DNA of 64,000 nt from Effrenium voratum (Eukaryota > Sar > Dinophyceae > Suessiales > Symbiodiniaceae): positions 1 to 64,000 of the forward strand of contig CAUJNA010001433.1 in NCBI GenBank assembly GCA_963377175.1. Reading direction: 5' to 3'. The notes under the pieces were generated by a model that saw nothing but the letters and a program-made list of their open reading frames with translations, searched no databases and was not told where the DNA came from. Position numbers and translations under genes: made by a program. Of this stretch, positions 41,732 to 52,852 are shown piece by piece (position 1 is the first letter of the stretch; each line of letters starts with the position of its first letter).

Positions 41732-42085
41732 GCTGCAAGGGCTCGCGCCAGCTGCTCGAGAAGCTCTGCGCCGAGGAGGAGGATCAGGGGGGCCCATCGC
41801 CCGGCGCTGTGCGTTCCTCTTTGACCACGATCCGTGCTCATACCTTCATTTCTCGAGCTTTTTGCTCAACGGAAGGAGGGCCAGCTGTTCAGTCCCTTGC
41901 CGGGGGGGCAGAGTTTGCGGGACGCTCTCCTGGGTTTGATGCCGCTGCCGCCCTTCGGCCTGCAGAGCGCGCAGATGGTCCAGATGGAGCTGGCCAAGGA
42001 CCACGACATCAGCGCGGCAAAAGCCCTGGGCACCCTTCACCTTGTTGGCTACAAGCCTGGCTTCTGGCAGGACCTTGGCCCGTGA
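41732..42085 (+). CDS. Probable gene C exons
   Basis: A segment after CTACGCAG encodes GCKGSRQLLEKLCAEEEDQG. In another frame, from about 41840, the sequence reads LFAQRKEGQLFSPLPGGQSL and later AQMVQMELAKDHDISAAKAL, ending GFWQDLGP and TGA at 42083-42085. The frame change implies a splice or an indel near 41810-41840. Confidence 0.5.
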
Positions 42086-42886
42086 AAACAGTGAAGTAGC
42101 TGTAACTGGACTACTGTCAATTCAATGGCTGCCATTATAATCACTCGAGTCTGAGTGGACTTTCATTACACATCAGGATCATCAGACAGTCGCAAATTTA
42201 TGTTTGGAGGGAGTAGGGATTCTGATTCTCGTTTTAATGCGGTCGTCTTGATGGTTTTTTGTGCTATTTTCAATTTTCCTTTATGATTTGTTAACTGTTA
42301 AGCGTGGGCTTGACTGACTGGCTGGATTCCGCGGCTGGATCGTTGCCTTGCTCCTGGCTCCTGAGGAAGGCTTTGAGCCGTTCGGCCTGCCGACCCTCAG
42401 GGTGATGATGGAGGGCACGCGGCTTGCCTGAATGCACATTGCAGTCAACACGTCGGACACGTCGTGCTCAGTGTTCGTACAGGCTGGGTGTACAGTAGTA
42501 CAGTAGTAGTAACTAACTAGTAGACTAGTAAAGTAGTACTATGGAACTAGTAGCACTACAGTTAATACTAACTACAGTCTGAGTCTGAGTCTGTACTCTC
42601 TAAACTCTGTACAGCGCAGTGCAGCAGTAAGTTGGACGTATAGTATGTGATGTGGCATGTTGCGGCGAACTTGCCATGGCCCAAACAGTTTTTGCTGAAT
42701 CCAAATGATAGAGCTGAAACTTTGTTTAGGGTTTAGGGTTGTAAGTGTTATGCAAAGTTCGAAGTTCGAAGTTCGAAGTAAGGAATTTACTGAAGTTACT
42801 GGACGTAACTGAAGCTTGACGTTGAAAGTCGAATATCATGACAAGAGTCTTGTCACCGTCCAAGGTGCACCTACCTTTTCAGCGTT
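42086..42886. other. Intron-like AT-richer stretch
   Basis: No exon. CAGTAGTA/CTAGTA-type repeats fill about 42485-42560; GAAGTTC is tripled at 42757-42777. Confidence 0.5.
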
Positions 42887-43303
42887 TGGGTGGAGCCGTG
42901 CGACATCAATGAGCTGGCTGACATCATGTCCGCCCTGAAGAGCTTGGACCTGACCAAGGAGAAGGACGCCGACTGCCTCACGAAGATGGCCACCGACATC
43001 ACGGTTCACAAGCTTCAGCAAGGGGACGCGCTATACACGCCGCCTCAGACCCTTGTCCTTGCGAAGCACTGCTGCAGCACCACGACTTGGTTAAGAGTGA
43101 CAGGGTTTGGCGTCGCTTCGCCAGAGCTCGCGGTGGGTTTGTGGCGGAAGTTGGTGCCTGGGCCGAACTGTGAGTTCCTGGAGAAGTTGCTCAGCCTGGA
43201 GCATGACGTCTCCGGTCTGCCGCCGCAGCTTGGCGGCCACGGTGGGGAGGAGCCAGTCAAGCTGGAGGACAAGGAGGATGGGCTGTGGGCTGATGCAGCC
43301 TGA
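42887..43303 (+). CDS. Coding segment of gene C
   Basis: One of the longest clean frames in gene C: EPCDINELADIMSALKSLDL, then DCLTKMATDITVHKLQQGDA, and in its second half NCEFLEKLLSLEHDVSGLPP and an acidic end before TGA. An intron may lie within (about 43065-43130) since that part is less coding-like yet in frame. No domain recognised. Confidence 0.55.
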   Translation, partial: WVEPCDINELADIMSALKSLDLTKEKDADCLTKMATDITVHKLQQGDALYTPPQTLVLAKHCCSTTTWLRVTGFGVASPELAVGLWRKLVPGPNCEFLEKLLSLEHDVSGLPPQLGGHGGEEPVKLEDKEDGLWADAA

Positions 43304-43360
43304 TGCAGCTGTCGGTTTTCGGCGCCACCGCATTGTCACCACATGATCAGGATGTGATGC

Positions 43361-43382
43361 GATGATGATGATGATGATGATG
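43361..43382 (+). repeat. (GAT)n microsatellite
   Basis: Seven perfect ATG/GAT triplets in a row, just downstream of the 42.9-43.3 kb coding segment. Confidence 0.9.
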
Positions 43383-43540
43383 ATCCTTAGACCCTTAGGG
43401 GTTAGGGTGCAATCAGACGAAGCACGCAAGTTGCAATTACTGCTGATCGGTTTTAATTGGCTAGTAGTGGTGGTGCTAGTGTTTGCTTCCCAAAGCTGGC
43501 AGGACGGCGCCAATGGCTCTAATGGCCCTACTGGCCTTAC

Positions 43541-43649
43541 GATGGCTTCTCCGGCTTCGAGGACCGACCAGCTGGAGATTGAGCTGGGTGCGGCCTTGGA
43601 CGAGTGGGAGTGGACGGAGGCGGCAGGGGCCGGGGCTCTGAAACTCTGA
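43541..43649 (+). CDS. Small exon-like segment
   Basis: ATG-initiated frame MASPASRTDQLEIELGAALD ending ALKL and TGA. Acidic and Trp-containing (DEWEW). It could be an exon of gene C. Confidence 0.35.
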
Positions 43650-44129
43650 CCGTCTGAGTCGACCGTCTGAGTCTGAGTCATGATGTGTGAGAACGATCGA
43701 AACATGTCCAAGATGATCAGAGGAACTGGTGCTGCGCGCACTGAGCACTGTGCGCAAAGCTGCTTGAACGCAGAACTCCCACCAAGCCAAAGCTGTGTCC
43801 AATCGCTACCACTTTGGTTGCAAACTCGGTTCAACACTGTCAACACCACCAGGGTCACCAGAGTCTGAGTCCAGAGAAATAATAATGGTCATCGCAACCT
43901 TGGTATGGAATTTGAATGATCCATAGTTGTCGTTGTCGTAGCCCACATCCCAATCTGGATTCTATTGGAACCGCGAGCATGGAGCCTCACCAGAATCCCA
44001 TGGATCGCTTGCAGTCTCGGTCTCGGTCGTGTTGGAATCGAATCCAACTTGGAATTCGTCTGCTGTTAACCGTTTCAAGTTTCAACCTTGTGGTTTTCCT
44101 GCTTTGGTCTGCAATTTCGTCTGGTCCAT

Positions 44130-46500
44130 TTTTAGTCATGGCCTGGCCCGCCCCCGCCAACGTGCTCAGGCCGGCGCCAAGGAGAAGGAAGGCAGCGGCA
44201 GCTGCGGCAGCGGCGGCGGCGGCGGCGGCGGCAGTGGCGGCAGTGGCACTTGCGGCACTGGTGGCGGCGTGGACAAGTCCGCGGACTCCGCAGCGGCGGA
44301 CAAGCCCAAAGAAGACCTTTTAACTTTTATTCTTTTGGCTATCCTGCTAAGCTATCTGCTCTTTTAGTCATGGCCCCAAAGTTGGGCCCCAAAGGCTTTG
44401 GCCCAAAGTTCCCAACGGTTAACTTTTATTTCCACTTCCTTTGCAACTGAGGATAAGGCCAAGGAGGTGATCATGGAGCCCAAGGACAAGGAGGGCGGCC
44501 GTGGCACCGGCAGTGGCGTGGACTCCGTGGACAAGTCCGCAGCGGCAGAACAGGCAGCGGCTCAGTTGCCCAAAGCAGACCTTTTAACCTTTTGGTTTTC
44601 CTGCTAACTGCTCTTTTTGTCATGGCCCAAAGTTGGCCCAATGTTCCAAAGGTTACCTTTTCTATTTCTACTTCCTTTGCAACTGAGGATGAGGCCAAGG
44701 AGGGCAGCGTCGGCGGCGGCGGCGGCGGTGGCGTGGGCGTGGACGTTGCGAAACAGGCAGCGGCTCAGGCTCAGTTGCCCAAAGCCCAAAGCAGACCTTT
44801 TAACCTTTTGGCTATCCTGCTAAGCTAACTGCTCTTTTAGTCATGGCACCAAAGGTTAACTTGTATTTCTATTTCCTTTGCAAGGATGAGGCCAGGGAGG
44901 TCATCATGGAGCCCAAGGACAAGGAGGGCGGCCGCGGCGGCAGTGGCGCCGGCTGGGCCGGCTGTGGCGTGGACAAGTCCGTTGCGGAGGAACAGGCAGC
45001 AGCTCAGTTGCCCAAAGCAGACCTTTAAACTTTAACCTTGCGGTTTTCCTGCTAACTGCTCTTTTTGTCATGGCCCAAAGATCCAAATTTCCAAAGGTTA
45101 ACTTTTCGATTTCTACTTCCTTTGCAACTGAGGCCAAGCCCAAGGACATCAAGGAGGGCGGCAGTGGCAGTGGCAGTGGCACCGGCACCGGCAGTGGCAG
45201 TGGCAGTGGCGTGGACAAGTCCGCGATAGAACAGGCAGCGGCTCAGTTGCCCAAAGCAGACCTTTTAACTTTTTGGTTATCCTGCCTGCTGGCCCTGCTG
45301 GCCTGCTGGCCCTGCTAACTGCTCTTTTAGTCATGGCCCCGGCCCAGGGCCAAAGTTCCAAAAGGTTAACTTTTTATTTCTACTTCCTTTGACTTTGCAA
45401 ACTGAGGATGAGGCCAAGGAGGTCATCATGGAGCCCAAGGACATCCAGGAGGGCGGCAGTGGCAGTGGCACCGGCATTAGTGGCGTGGACAAGTCCGCGG
45501 CGGCAGAACAGGCAGCGGCTCAGTTGCTTTTTAACCTTTTGGTTATTTTACTAAGCAGTCCTGCTGGCCTGCTGGCCTGCTTACTGCTCACTGCTAAGTG
45601 CTCTTTTGTCCCATGATTGCTGCGCTGCTTCGTGCGAGGTGTCCCATGATTGCTGCGCTGCTTCGTGCGAGGAAGGCATTGATTTTTCAGCGCTGGAGGC
45701 AGCCACCATGTTTCAGGAGACCGACCTTCTGACAGCTGAACGGCAGCATGCGGCGGCTGAGCCTCAATCTGATGAGATCGTGGATCTGATGCGGCGTGGC
45801 GGCGGGCAACAACCCAGAGGCTTCCACTGGCGCTTGTAGTGCCGGGAGCAACTCGACTTCACGGGCGGTCGACTGAAGTTGACTGGGTTGACTGGGTTGA
45901 CTTGCGACTGCTTGTTGGATATTCAGTTGGATTGTTGCTGCCGCCCGACAAAGTCATGTCCCAAAGTCCCAAAGATCCAAATTCCAAAGTTTTCCAAAGG
46001 TTAACTTTTCGAATTCTACTTCCTTTGCAACTGAGGCCAAGGCGGCGGCCACGGAGGTCATCATGGAGCCGCAGCCCAAGGACATCAAGGAGGGCGGCAG
46101 TGGCAGCTGTGGCGTGGACAAGTCCGCGGCGGAAAAGGCAGCGGCTCAGTTGCCCAAAGCAGACCTTTTAACTTTTTGGTTATCATGCAATCATGCCTGC
46201 TGGCCTGCTGGCCTGCTGGCCCTGCTAACTGCTCGTTTAGTCATGGCCCCGGCCCAGTGCCCAGGGCCAAAGTTCCAGATTCCAATTCCAAAGGTTAACT
46301 TTTTATTTCTACTTCCTTTGAGGATGAGGCCAAGGAGGTCATCATCATGGAGGGCAGCGAGCCCATGGCGGCGGCAACAGCGAAGGCGACCGTCGAACTG
46401 GAGGCTCGGCTCAGTTGCCCAAAGCAGACCTTTTTATTTCTTTTATACAACCTTTTGGTCATGCCGATCCTGCTGAATCCTGCTCAGCCTGCTTTGGTTC
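44130..46500 (+). repeat. Tandem array of about 220-290-bp exon-like units (subarray 1)
   Basis: About eight diverged units, each marked by GTCATGGC (near 44136, 44367, 44619, 44840, 45067, 45331, 45953 and 46240). A T-rich part (CTGCTAACTGCTCTTTTAG, GGTTAACTTTT, CTTCCTTTGCAACTGAG) alternates with a GC-rich coding-like part encoding EAKEVIMEPKDKEGG, a Gly/Ser run, VDKSAAAEQAAAQLPKADLL. The T-rich part has branch-point-like CTAAC, a pyrimidine tract and AG, so each unit resembles one exon plus intron. A doubled GTCCCATGATTGCTGCGC at 45608-45662 interrupts the series. Confidence 0.8.
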
Positions 46501-47420
46501 ATTTTTAGGCGGCTGCGGTGGCAACAGAGAAGGAGACCGTGGCTGCGGCCGCCACTGTGGCCGTGGCCACAGATTCGCAGGAGTCGCAGGAAGCAGCTGC
46601 TGAGGCTGCGGCTGCTGAGGCTGCGCCTGCGCCCACGGCGGCCACGGCGGCGGTCATGGAGGCGCGGTCGCCCAAAGTTCCAAAGCCGACCTTTTTGACT
46701 TCTTTGTTTTTCTTCTTTGGTCCATGTGTGCAAAGTGCAAAATGCAAAGGTTAACTTTTTATATATCCAAGCCCAAGCCCTTTGCAACTGACGATGAGGT
46801 CACCAATGAGGTCAAGGCCAAGCCCACCGAGTCCGCTGCCACGGCGGAAACTGCGGCGGTCATGGAGGCTCGGTCGCCCAAAGCCGACCTTTTGACTTTT
46901 TTGTTTTTCTTCTTTGGTCCGTGTGTGCAAAGTGCAAAGGGTAACTTTTTATATCCAAGTCCTTTGCAACTGACGATGAGGTCAAGGCCAAGCCGGCCAA
47001 GCCCACCGAGTCCGCTGCCACGGCGGAAACCGCGGCGGTCATGGAGGCTCGGTCGCCCAAAGCCGACCTTTTGTTTTTTTTGTTTTTCTTCTTTGGTCCA
47101 TGTGTGCAAAGGGTAACTTTTTATATCCAAGTCCTTTGCGACTGACGATGAGGTCAAGGCCAAGCCGGCCAAGCCCACCGAGTCCGCTGCCACGGCGGAA
47201 ACCGCGGCGGTCATGGAGGCTCAGTCGCCCAAAGCCGAGCTTTTGACTTTTTTGGTTTTTCTTCTTTGGTCCAAGGGTAACTTTCTATATCCAAGTCCTT
47301 TGCAACTGACGATGAGGTCAAGGCCAAGCCGGGCAAGCCCACCGAGTCCGCTGCCACGGCGGCCACCGCGGCGGTCATGGAGGCTCCGTTGCCCAAAGCC
47401 GACCGAGCTTTTTCCGAGTC
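46501..47420 (+). repeat. Tandem array of about 165-205-bp exon-like units (subarray 2)
   Basis: Five units marked by TCATGGAGGC, with ATGG at 46656, 46862, 47041, 47213 and 47377, so the spacing falls 206, 179, 172, 164. The coding-like part encodes DDEVKAKPAKPTESAATAET and AAVMEARSPKAD. The T-rich part is TTTTTGTTTTTCTTCTTTGGTCC then GGTAACTTTTTATATCCAAG. It is related to subarray 1 (shared CCTTTGCAACTGA and GTTAACTTTTTAT). Confidence 0.8.
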
Positions 47421-47589
47421 ACAACCCAAGCTGAACATGTCATGTAAATCAACTTACTTGAGCCCCACGCCGCCCCACGCCCAAGCCCCACGCCCCACGC
47501 CCGGGCCCCACGCCGCCCCACGCCATTCAATTTTCTCCCCCCCTTCCCTTCTGGCCCTGTGGCCCCTTGTGACCGCCCTTTTGCCCTCA

Positions 47590-47925
47590 CGGAGTGCCAG
47601 GCGGAGGCGGCGGAGGCGGCCATGGTGCTAAAGGCGAAGAGTTGGCGCAACGACGTTGGCGCCGGCGGGGCTGCAGCTGGCGATAATCATGATGGGGCTG
47701 AGGCTAAGGCCTCATCTCATCAGCCTCATCTCATCACTGTCCATGTTTTTTTGGTTTCTATTCAGTTACCATCACATTCACATGTCCGACATGTCCCTTT
47801 GCCGTTGCTCTCACGGAGCGCCAGGCGGTAAAGGCGAAGCGTTGGCGCAAGGACGTTGGCGCCGGCGGGGCTGCAGCTGCAGCTGGCGATAATCATGATG
47901 GGGCTGGTGCTGAGTCTAAGGCCTG
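47590..47925 (+). repeat. Duplicated exon-like segment
   Basis: Two copies (about 47590-47710 and 47815-47925) of a segment containing GGCGAAGNGTTGGCGCAA and GACGTTGGCGCCGGCGGGGC; the encoded frame includes KAKRWRKDVGAGGAAA and GDNHDGA. Each follows CTCACGGAG(T/C)GCCAG, a likely acceptor. This continues the duplication tendency of gene C. Confidence 0.7.
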
Positions 47926-48221
47926 GCGCAGTCACTGTCCATGTTTTTTGGTTTTTACTGGCTCGCGGCTCGCGGGTCGTGACTTTGAGAGGGCCAGTTA
48001 TTTGTTGTTTTCGTGCGAGTCTGGCTTCATGATTCTGACTTCTGGAGTTTGTAAGATACCAAAAGACCCCTCCCTGAAGCCCTGAAGGCCCTGCAGTCCT
48101 GTAGTTGACTTTGGTGGACTGGTGGATGCCCAAAGCCGAATTGCTCCCCGGTCAATTTCCAAACCGTGCCATACTGTGCCACTGTGGCACTGTGGCGGCC
48201 GTGGCGCTTGTGATTTGTGAG

Positions 48222-48335
48222 GCAGCCGCCAAGAAGAAGGCCAAGACGAAGACGGCGGCTGACGCCGACGCGCCCCCGCCGCAGACTCTGCCTGACCTGT
48301 TTGCGCCGAACAAGCGGCGCAGGAAAGCCACTTAA
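48222..48335 (+). CDS. Probable last exon of gene C, basic C-terminus
   Basis: After TTTGTGAG, 37 codons encode AAAKKKAKTKTAADADAPPP and LPDLFAPNKRRRKAT, then TAA (48333-48335). The terminal KRRRK cluster resembles a nuclear localisation signal, so gene C may encode a nuclear, lysine-rich repeat protein. Linking it to 36.6 kb is inference from strand and style. Confidence 0.55.
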   Translation, partial: AAAKKKAKTKTAADADAPPPQTLPDLFAPNKRRRKAT

Positions 48336-48660
48336 CCACTGAGCCACAGTCAAAACCCGGGTAGACGCAGATGCAGATGCAGTTGCAGATTGCAGATGAC
48401 GGGTTTTGACTGTGATTCACTTGACTTGAGTTGTGACATGTAGGTAGCAAATGTAGGCCCGCATTAGGCACCCAAGAGTGACAGTGAAAGTCACTCGATT
48501 TTTGTTTTGCCGCACCTTGGAAGATGCTGGATAAAAAGAAAATATCATTCTGGACCGGACTTTCATATTTGAGACTTTGAGACGCTATATGTATATATAT
48601 ACATATGTATATCATTGCGGATTTGAAATTGGCAGCAGATCTTTTCTTCATGGCGCGGCG
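48336..48660. repeat. Spacer with first copy of a diverged repeat
   Basis: About 48420-48530 (GTGACATGTAGG, GCATTAGGCACCCAA, GCCGCACCTTGGAAGA) is a diverged copy of 49525-49645. An ATATGTATATATATACATATG palindromic run lies at about 48586-48609. Confidence 0.6.
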
Positions 48661-48664
48661 CGGG

Positions 48665-49080
48665 GAAAGATATTGCAGATTTTGATTATGATGGTTCAGA
48701 TTCAGATGAGGACGTTTTGCAGCCGAACCAGATGTATGAAGATATGATTCTTGCGTGTGCGTTCTTTGGCGCGATTTGGATTTGTGTTTGGATGATCCGC
48801 ATTTCAATAAATTCTGGCATGAGTGCTGAGTGTGCATAGGGTGAAGAGCATTGCAAAGAAGATTCTGTTTGAGGCAGAGATGAGCGCTGAGAGCTTGTTT
48901 GACCGCATGAAGATTCATCTTGATGCACGAAATTGATGAGAATTGTAATGGAACGGTACATGACCATGAGATGCGAGATTGGTTTGCTTTGTTGATGAGG
49001 ATAATCGAAGCCAAGGGCCAAGTTTATGGGAAGCAATCAAAGTGGAGAAGAAGAAGAAGGATCAGAGCCAACCGTTCCTG
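48665..49080 (+). pseudogene. Decayed EF-hand protein fragment
   Basis: An acidic frame (DFDYDGSDSDEDVLQPNQMY) leads to a hydrophobic segment (FFGAIWICVWMIRISI), then after a stop AKKILFEAEMSAESLFDRMK and, one base out of frame, HEIDENCNGTVHDHEMRDWF. The loop DENCNGTVHDHE (48935-48970) fits the 12-residue calcium-binding EF-hand pattern (D1, N3, N5, G6, V8, E12). Stops and a one-base shift show it is broken. The parent gene is unknown; a membrane calcium sensor or channel is possible. Confidence 0.5.
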
Positions 49081-49524
49081 TGGATTCAGACCTTTCTTAC
49101 AATGTGCGAGAAGGGAACTACTATGATGAGCTGATTAGATCACGAGGCGATGCGACTTCAGATTCAACTGCAGCAGGCTGCCAGCAGATGTGCATTTTCG
49201 CGTTTCAGATTTCAGATGTGAGTGACCCTAGCCACGGTGCCATGCCAGGTGTCATGTAATACTTGAGGTGTAGTCGGTGTAGTATCAGTATATTATGGTA
49301 TCAGTTCTTGCCGGAGGGTCTTTTGGCTTTGCGAGCGAGATTTGTAGGCTCGTCATGTTACAGAGACTTGACATATTGAACGAGTTTAGGAAATAGGAGG
49401 TTTATCTTTAAGACAGTTGAGCAGATGTATGATGTATACTAAGTAGTATACTACCTGATTGACTAAAGTTTGAATGTAAGCATATATATATACAGATGTA
49501 ATGTAAATTCCGGTTTTTTGGCAG

Positions 49525-50030
49525 TGATTCATTTTGTGACATGTAGGCATTAGGCACCCAACAAGAGGCGCAGGTCCTGGGAGAGTAAAGTCACTTGAAT
49601 TTTAATATTTCACATTTCACATCGCCGCACCTTGGAAGACTGTCATTTGTCACTTGCTGGTTTTATCGCTTTGTTCAGTCATCCATTGGTTCATCAGCTC
49701 ACGGCTCACAGCCACCACCTTTTGCGCGGACTGAACTGTAAGTTACACACATGCACTTGATCATGACAGCATTTCTGCGTATTTTTGCGTATTCGCAGAA
49801 GGTTTAGCAGTCGGTCAGGTTTTGTCGCACCCTGTTTTTGCTGTTTTTATCGCTTTGTTCAACTTTGTTCAGCCGTACTTCCTCTCATCAACTTACAGCC
49901 ACCTTCTTTTACATGGCCCCAACTGTGAGTCACGTTGATTTACTCGATGTCACGTGATCCTGGCAGTTTTTAGTGTGTTTTTGCGTATATTTAAGAGGAT
50001 CGGCAGTCTTGTCAGGCTTTGCCAATTCTT
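49525..50030 (+). repeat. Diverged repeats, including a tandem pair of about 190 bp
   Basis: 49525-49645 matches 48420-48530 loosely. Then two adjacent copies (about 49660-49835 and 49845-50025) share TTTTATCGCTTTGTTCA, ACAGCCACC, TTTTTGCGTAT and CAGTC.TGTCAGG. No coding content. Confidence 0.6.
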
Positions 50031-50454
50031 GTTTTCCCAAATCCCAACTTGGGAGGATGATTAAATTGAAACAAACTGGCAGCCACACACTCATATATAT
50101 ATGAGTTGCTTGACAACTTAGTGAAAACATGGTGTCAGTCCTTCCCAGGGTAGGCTCGCGCAAATCACCACTGTGGCCTGCCATCCCTGGCCTTGCTTGC
50201 ACCGAATGCAGAGTGTGCGGCTTGTGGAGGCGCGACCTGTGGCAGACATGCAGACCACTGATCCGTTGCCCAAGCGCCACCCCCCAGCAGGCGGGCGGGC
50301 GGCAAGTGGATGCCCCGTCTTCCCTTGTCGTCCCACCCTGAGAAATCTGTGTGGCCTTGCGTGGAGGCGCCGGCCGGCCCCGTCGCCGGTTCGTATCCAT
50401 CTGAATGGCCGTCGATCAAGCAAGGAAGGCACCCTGACCCGGGCTGCGTTTCAC

Positions 50455-50690
50455 TTTGGTTGTGGAAGGGGTCGGATTGGTTTGTGGGGTTCAAAATGGT
50501 TTGTTGCGGTTCGGATTGGTTTGTGAAGTTTGGATTGGTTTGCGCAAGGGGTTGGATTGGTTTGTGACGGGGGTCAGATTGACGAGGGGGAGTCGGCTTG
50601 GTTTGTGAAGGGGGGTCGCTTTGGTTTGTGCTTGGCAACGCATGTTGGGGGGTCAGATTGGTTTGTGCTGTTGAGGAAAAAAAGACCGTG
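50455..50690 (+). repeat. Degenerate minisatellite of GGATTGGTTTGTG
   Basis: About nine irregular copies of (G)GGTCGGATTGGTTTGTG with spacers of variable length. The minus-strand frame across it (repeats of TNQSDP) is a by-product. Confidence 0.8.
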
Positions 50691-52658
50691 CGTGGTCTGG
50701 ACAACGCGAAGAAAAGGTAGCAGTGCTTGAAGAAAGACAAACGCGTAAGAAGTGAGCTTCTTGGATTTGCGTTGGTAAGAGTTGTTTGTGAAGGGTTTCT
50801 AGAGCCGCTGGCGCGGTGTGTCTGGCGCGAAAAGAAAAACCAAAGATTCTAGAAGTTGTTGAGCGGGTGTTGTGGTTTTGCAATTGCGCGTTTTTGTTCC
50901 GTTCTTGCAGGAAGCCATTCGCTTGATTTTTTGTGTTGTGCCAAAAACCGTTTGCTCAGCGGCCTTGCTTGCCAACGCAAGCGACGTGAAAGATCGCAAG
51001 CCAACCGCCGCGTTCTTGCTTTGGTGCGGTTTGACCAAGCGAGTTCGCTAGTTTGGGTTTGTCGGTTGCTGAAAACAGCAGAGGATTCTACAGCGCAGAC
51101 GTTTGCTTTTACTTCGTTTGCCACACCTGTCTTGCATTCTTTCGCTTGCCCCAAGAAAGACTGTAAAGGTTGCATGCGCTGCGTTTTTTGGAAGACCACA
51201 AGTGTTTGTTGATTCTCTCGGGTCGGTTTTTGTCAGGGCAGTGGTGTGATGCCATGTTTGTTTCTCGCGCGCAGCCAAGAGATACCGCAGCCGGCAATCT
51301 TTGAACTCTGTCACGCTCACCGCGAGGCGGGGGATAAGGGGAAGGGAGCGGAGTTGCCTGTGGATTGTAGGCATGGTGTGCTGGGACTGTAGGCATGGTG
51401 TGCTGGGCGGACATGGGCGACGACGAGAGCGCTGCAGACACTTGCCTCTGTTGGAGCCTGGCAGACACGTGGCTTCTTCGTGCGCCGCCGTGTCACCTCC
51501 AGGAAACAGTGCGTCTACGACAGACTGCGCGCGCAGCTGAGCGCGCCGCGCCGCAATGTTTTGCCGTTCGGCTCAGCTTCGCCTGACGCAAAACTCTGCC
51601 CGCTGCACAAGTCACAGCGCGTGCCTGCGGAGCTGTGCGCGCACTGCCCCAGTCCTGTGAGGACTACTCCCCTCGTCCCGATTTTGCAGCTCAAGCCCGC
51701 CTTGTCCACGCAGACCCACCCAACCTTCAAAAGAATGTCTTTGCCGTTGAGAGTGAGAACACTGGGGCTGCAGCTGGCGTTGCAACTGTCAGTCTGCAGT
51801 ACTGCTCCACGTAGTCCTGGCAAAACAACAGGACACTCCTGAACTGGACCGAGGCGAGCCAAGCGCAGCCTTGTAGAACATGTTGGATTTTTGCCCAGGC
51901 GGAAGAAGCGCAATGACGTGGAGAGGGGAGCCAGCAGCGAATGCCAGGTGCACACTCCAGACACAACTGCGTTGCGCAGCAGGCCCAAGGAGCCATTCAG
52001 GGCGAGCCCCGCGACGCACGTCAGTCGGAAGGAATTCATGAGAGCAGGTAGCAACGAGGCAAGCAGCATGGATAACATCGACAGATGCAAGGGCCGGCGG
52101 GTCGCCCTGTTTTGCAACAAGGCCGCCCCTCTGCCGGATGACCGCTCTAGCTCCTGCGTATAACGCGTAACATCTTGCGATTTGACTTCGCGGCCAGTGT
52201 GACTGCGGAAACCAAAAGGCGAATCGCCAGGAGCAACATAGGAGAAGGGAACCAGCAAGGCCTAAGCAAGGGCAAGATGTCATCCAATGCTGCACACTGT
52301 TGTCACCCCCCTTCTTTGTGGCCGCCCCCCAGCGCGTGCGGAAGGCGACCAGTTCGTCAAGCTCATCTTCATCTCGCCCGGGCATTGCCGGTTGAGGAAA
52401 AGGAAAACAACCCAAAACAAGCAACGATCGCCGCGAAGGCGAAATCATCGAGCCGAAGCGGATAATGAGTATTGCGGTGAAGCTGATTCTCAGGCCACCG
52501 TGGAAATCAAGCATGAGAAAGACTGTACAAAGTGTCCGCAAAGCAATCGACACAGTTCACTTCATATTGGGTCGCTTCCCCAGCTAGCCAGACAGGGAGG
52601 TCCGGTTTTGCGTGCGACCACAAGGTATCAAGATGTTGCCATTGACGGCATTTTTATG
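50691..52658 (+). other. Low-coding region, possible decayed ORF near 51.4-51.8 kb
   Basis: Around 51407-51720 the plus strand has a Cys-containing segment (DDESAADTCLCWSLADTW) and, one frame over, RKQCVYDRLRAQLSAPRRNV and CPLHKSQRVPAELCAHCPSP. The spacing of Cys and His hints at a former zinc-binding region of a mobile element. Frames are broken and no family is recognised. The rest shows nothing firm. Confidence 0.3.
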
Positions 52659-52852
52659 TAGGACCTCCTGAAAGGATGAACACCTTCTTCCCCACTAACC
52701 TTGTTTGTCTTTTGTCTGTTCGTGTATGTCGTTAGACTTTTGAACAGACAAACACACTTGCGTTTTGGATGTTTCCGCATACCGCATATATTTGGCTTAG
52801 GGAGGGATGGTGGGTTCTTGTCAAAGTTGACAAGAGAAGTTTAGAATTTTTG
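52659..52852 (+). repeat. Split direct repeat A1
   Basis: Starts TAGGACCTCCTGAAAGGATG and ends TTTAGAATTTTTG. It contains AGACTTTTGAACAGACAAAC and a CTTGTCAA...TTGACAAG inverted pair. Nearly identical to 58782-58975. Confidence 0.9.

Noticed and set aside
43091..43858. 255-codon minus-strand frame
   Set aside because: It is antisense to a better plus-strand coding segment and contains a poly-Ile run from the (GAT)n repeat.
47998..49014. 338-codon open frame on the minus strand
   Set aside because: It is antisense to the last exon of gene C and the EF-hand relic, its composition is irregular (Ser/His/Gln-rich, mixed), and no motif is present. It is a chance frame.
51515..52553. Two overlapping minus-strand open frames of about 250 codons
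   Set aside because: They overlap each other in different phases, contain long hydrophobic/Cys-rich runs without domain pattern, and neither has steady codon bias.
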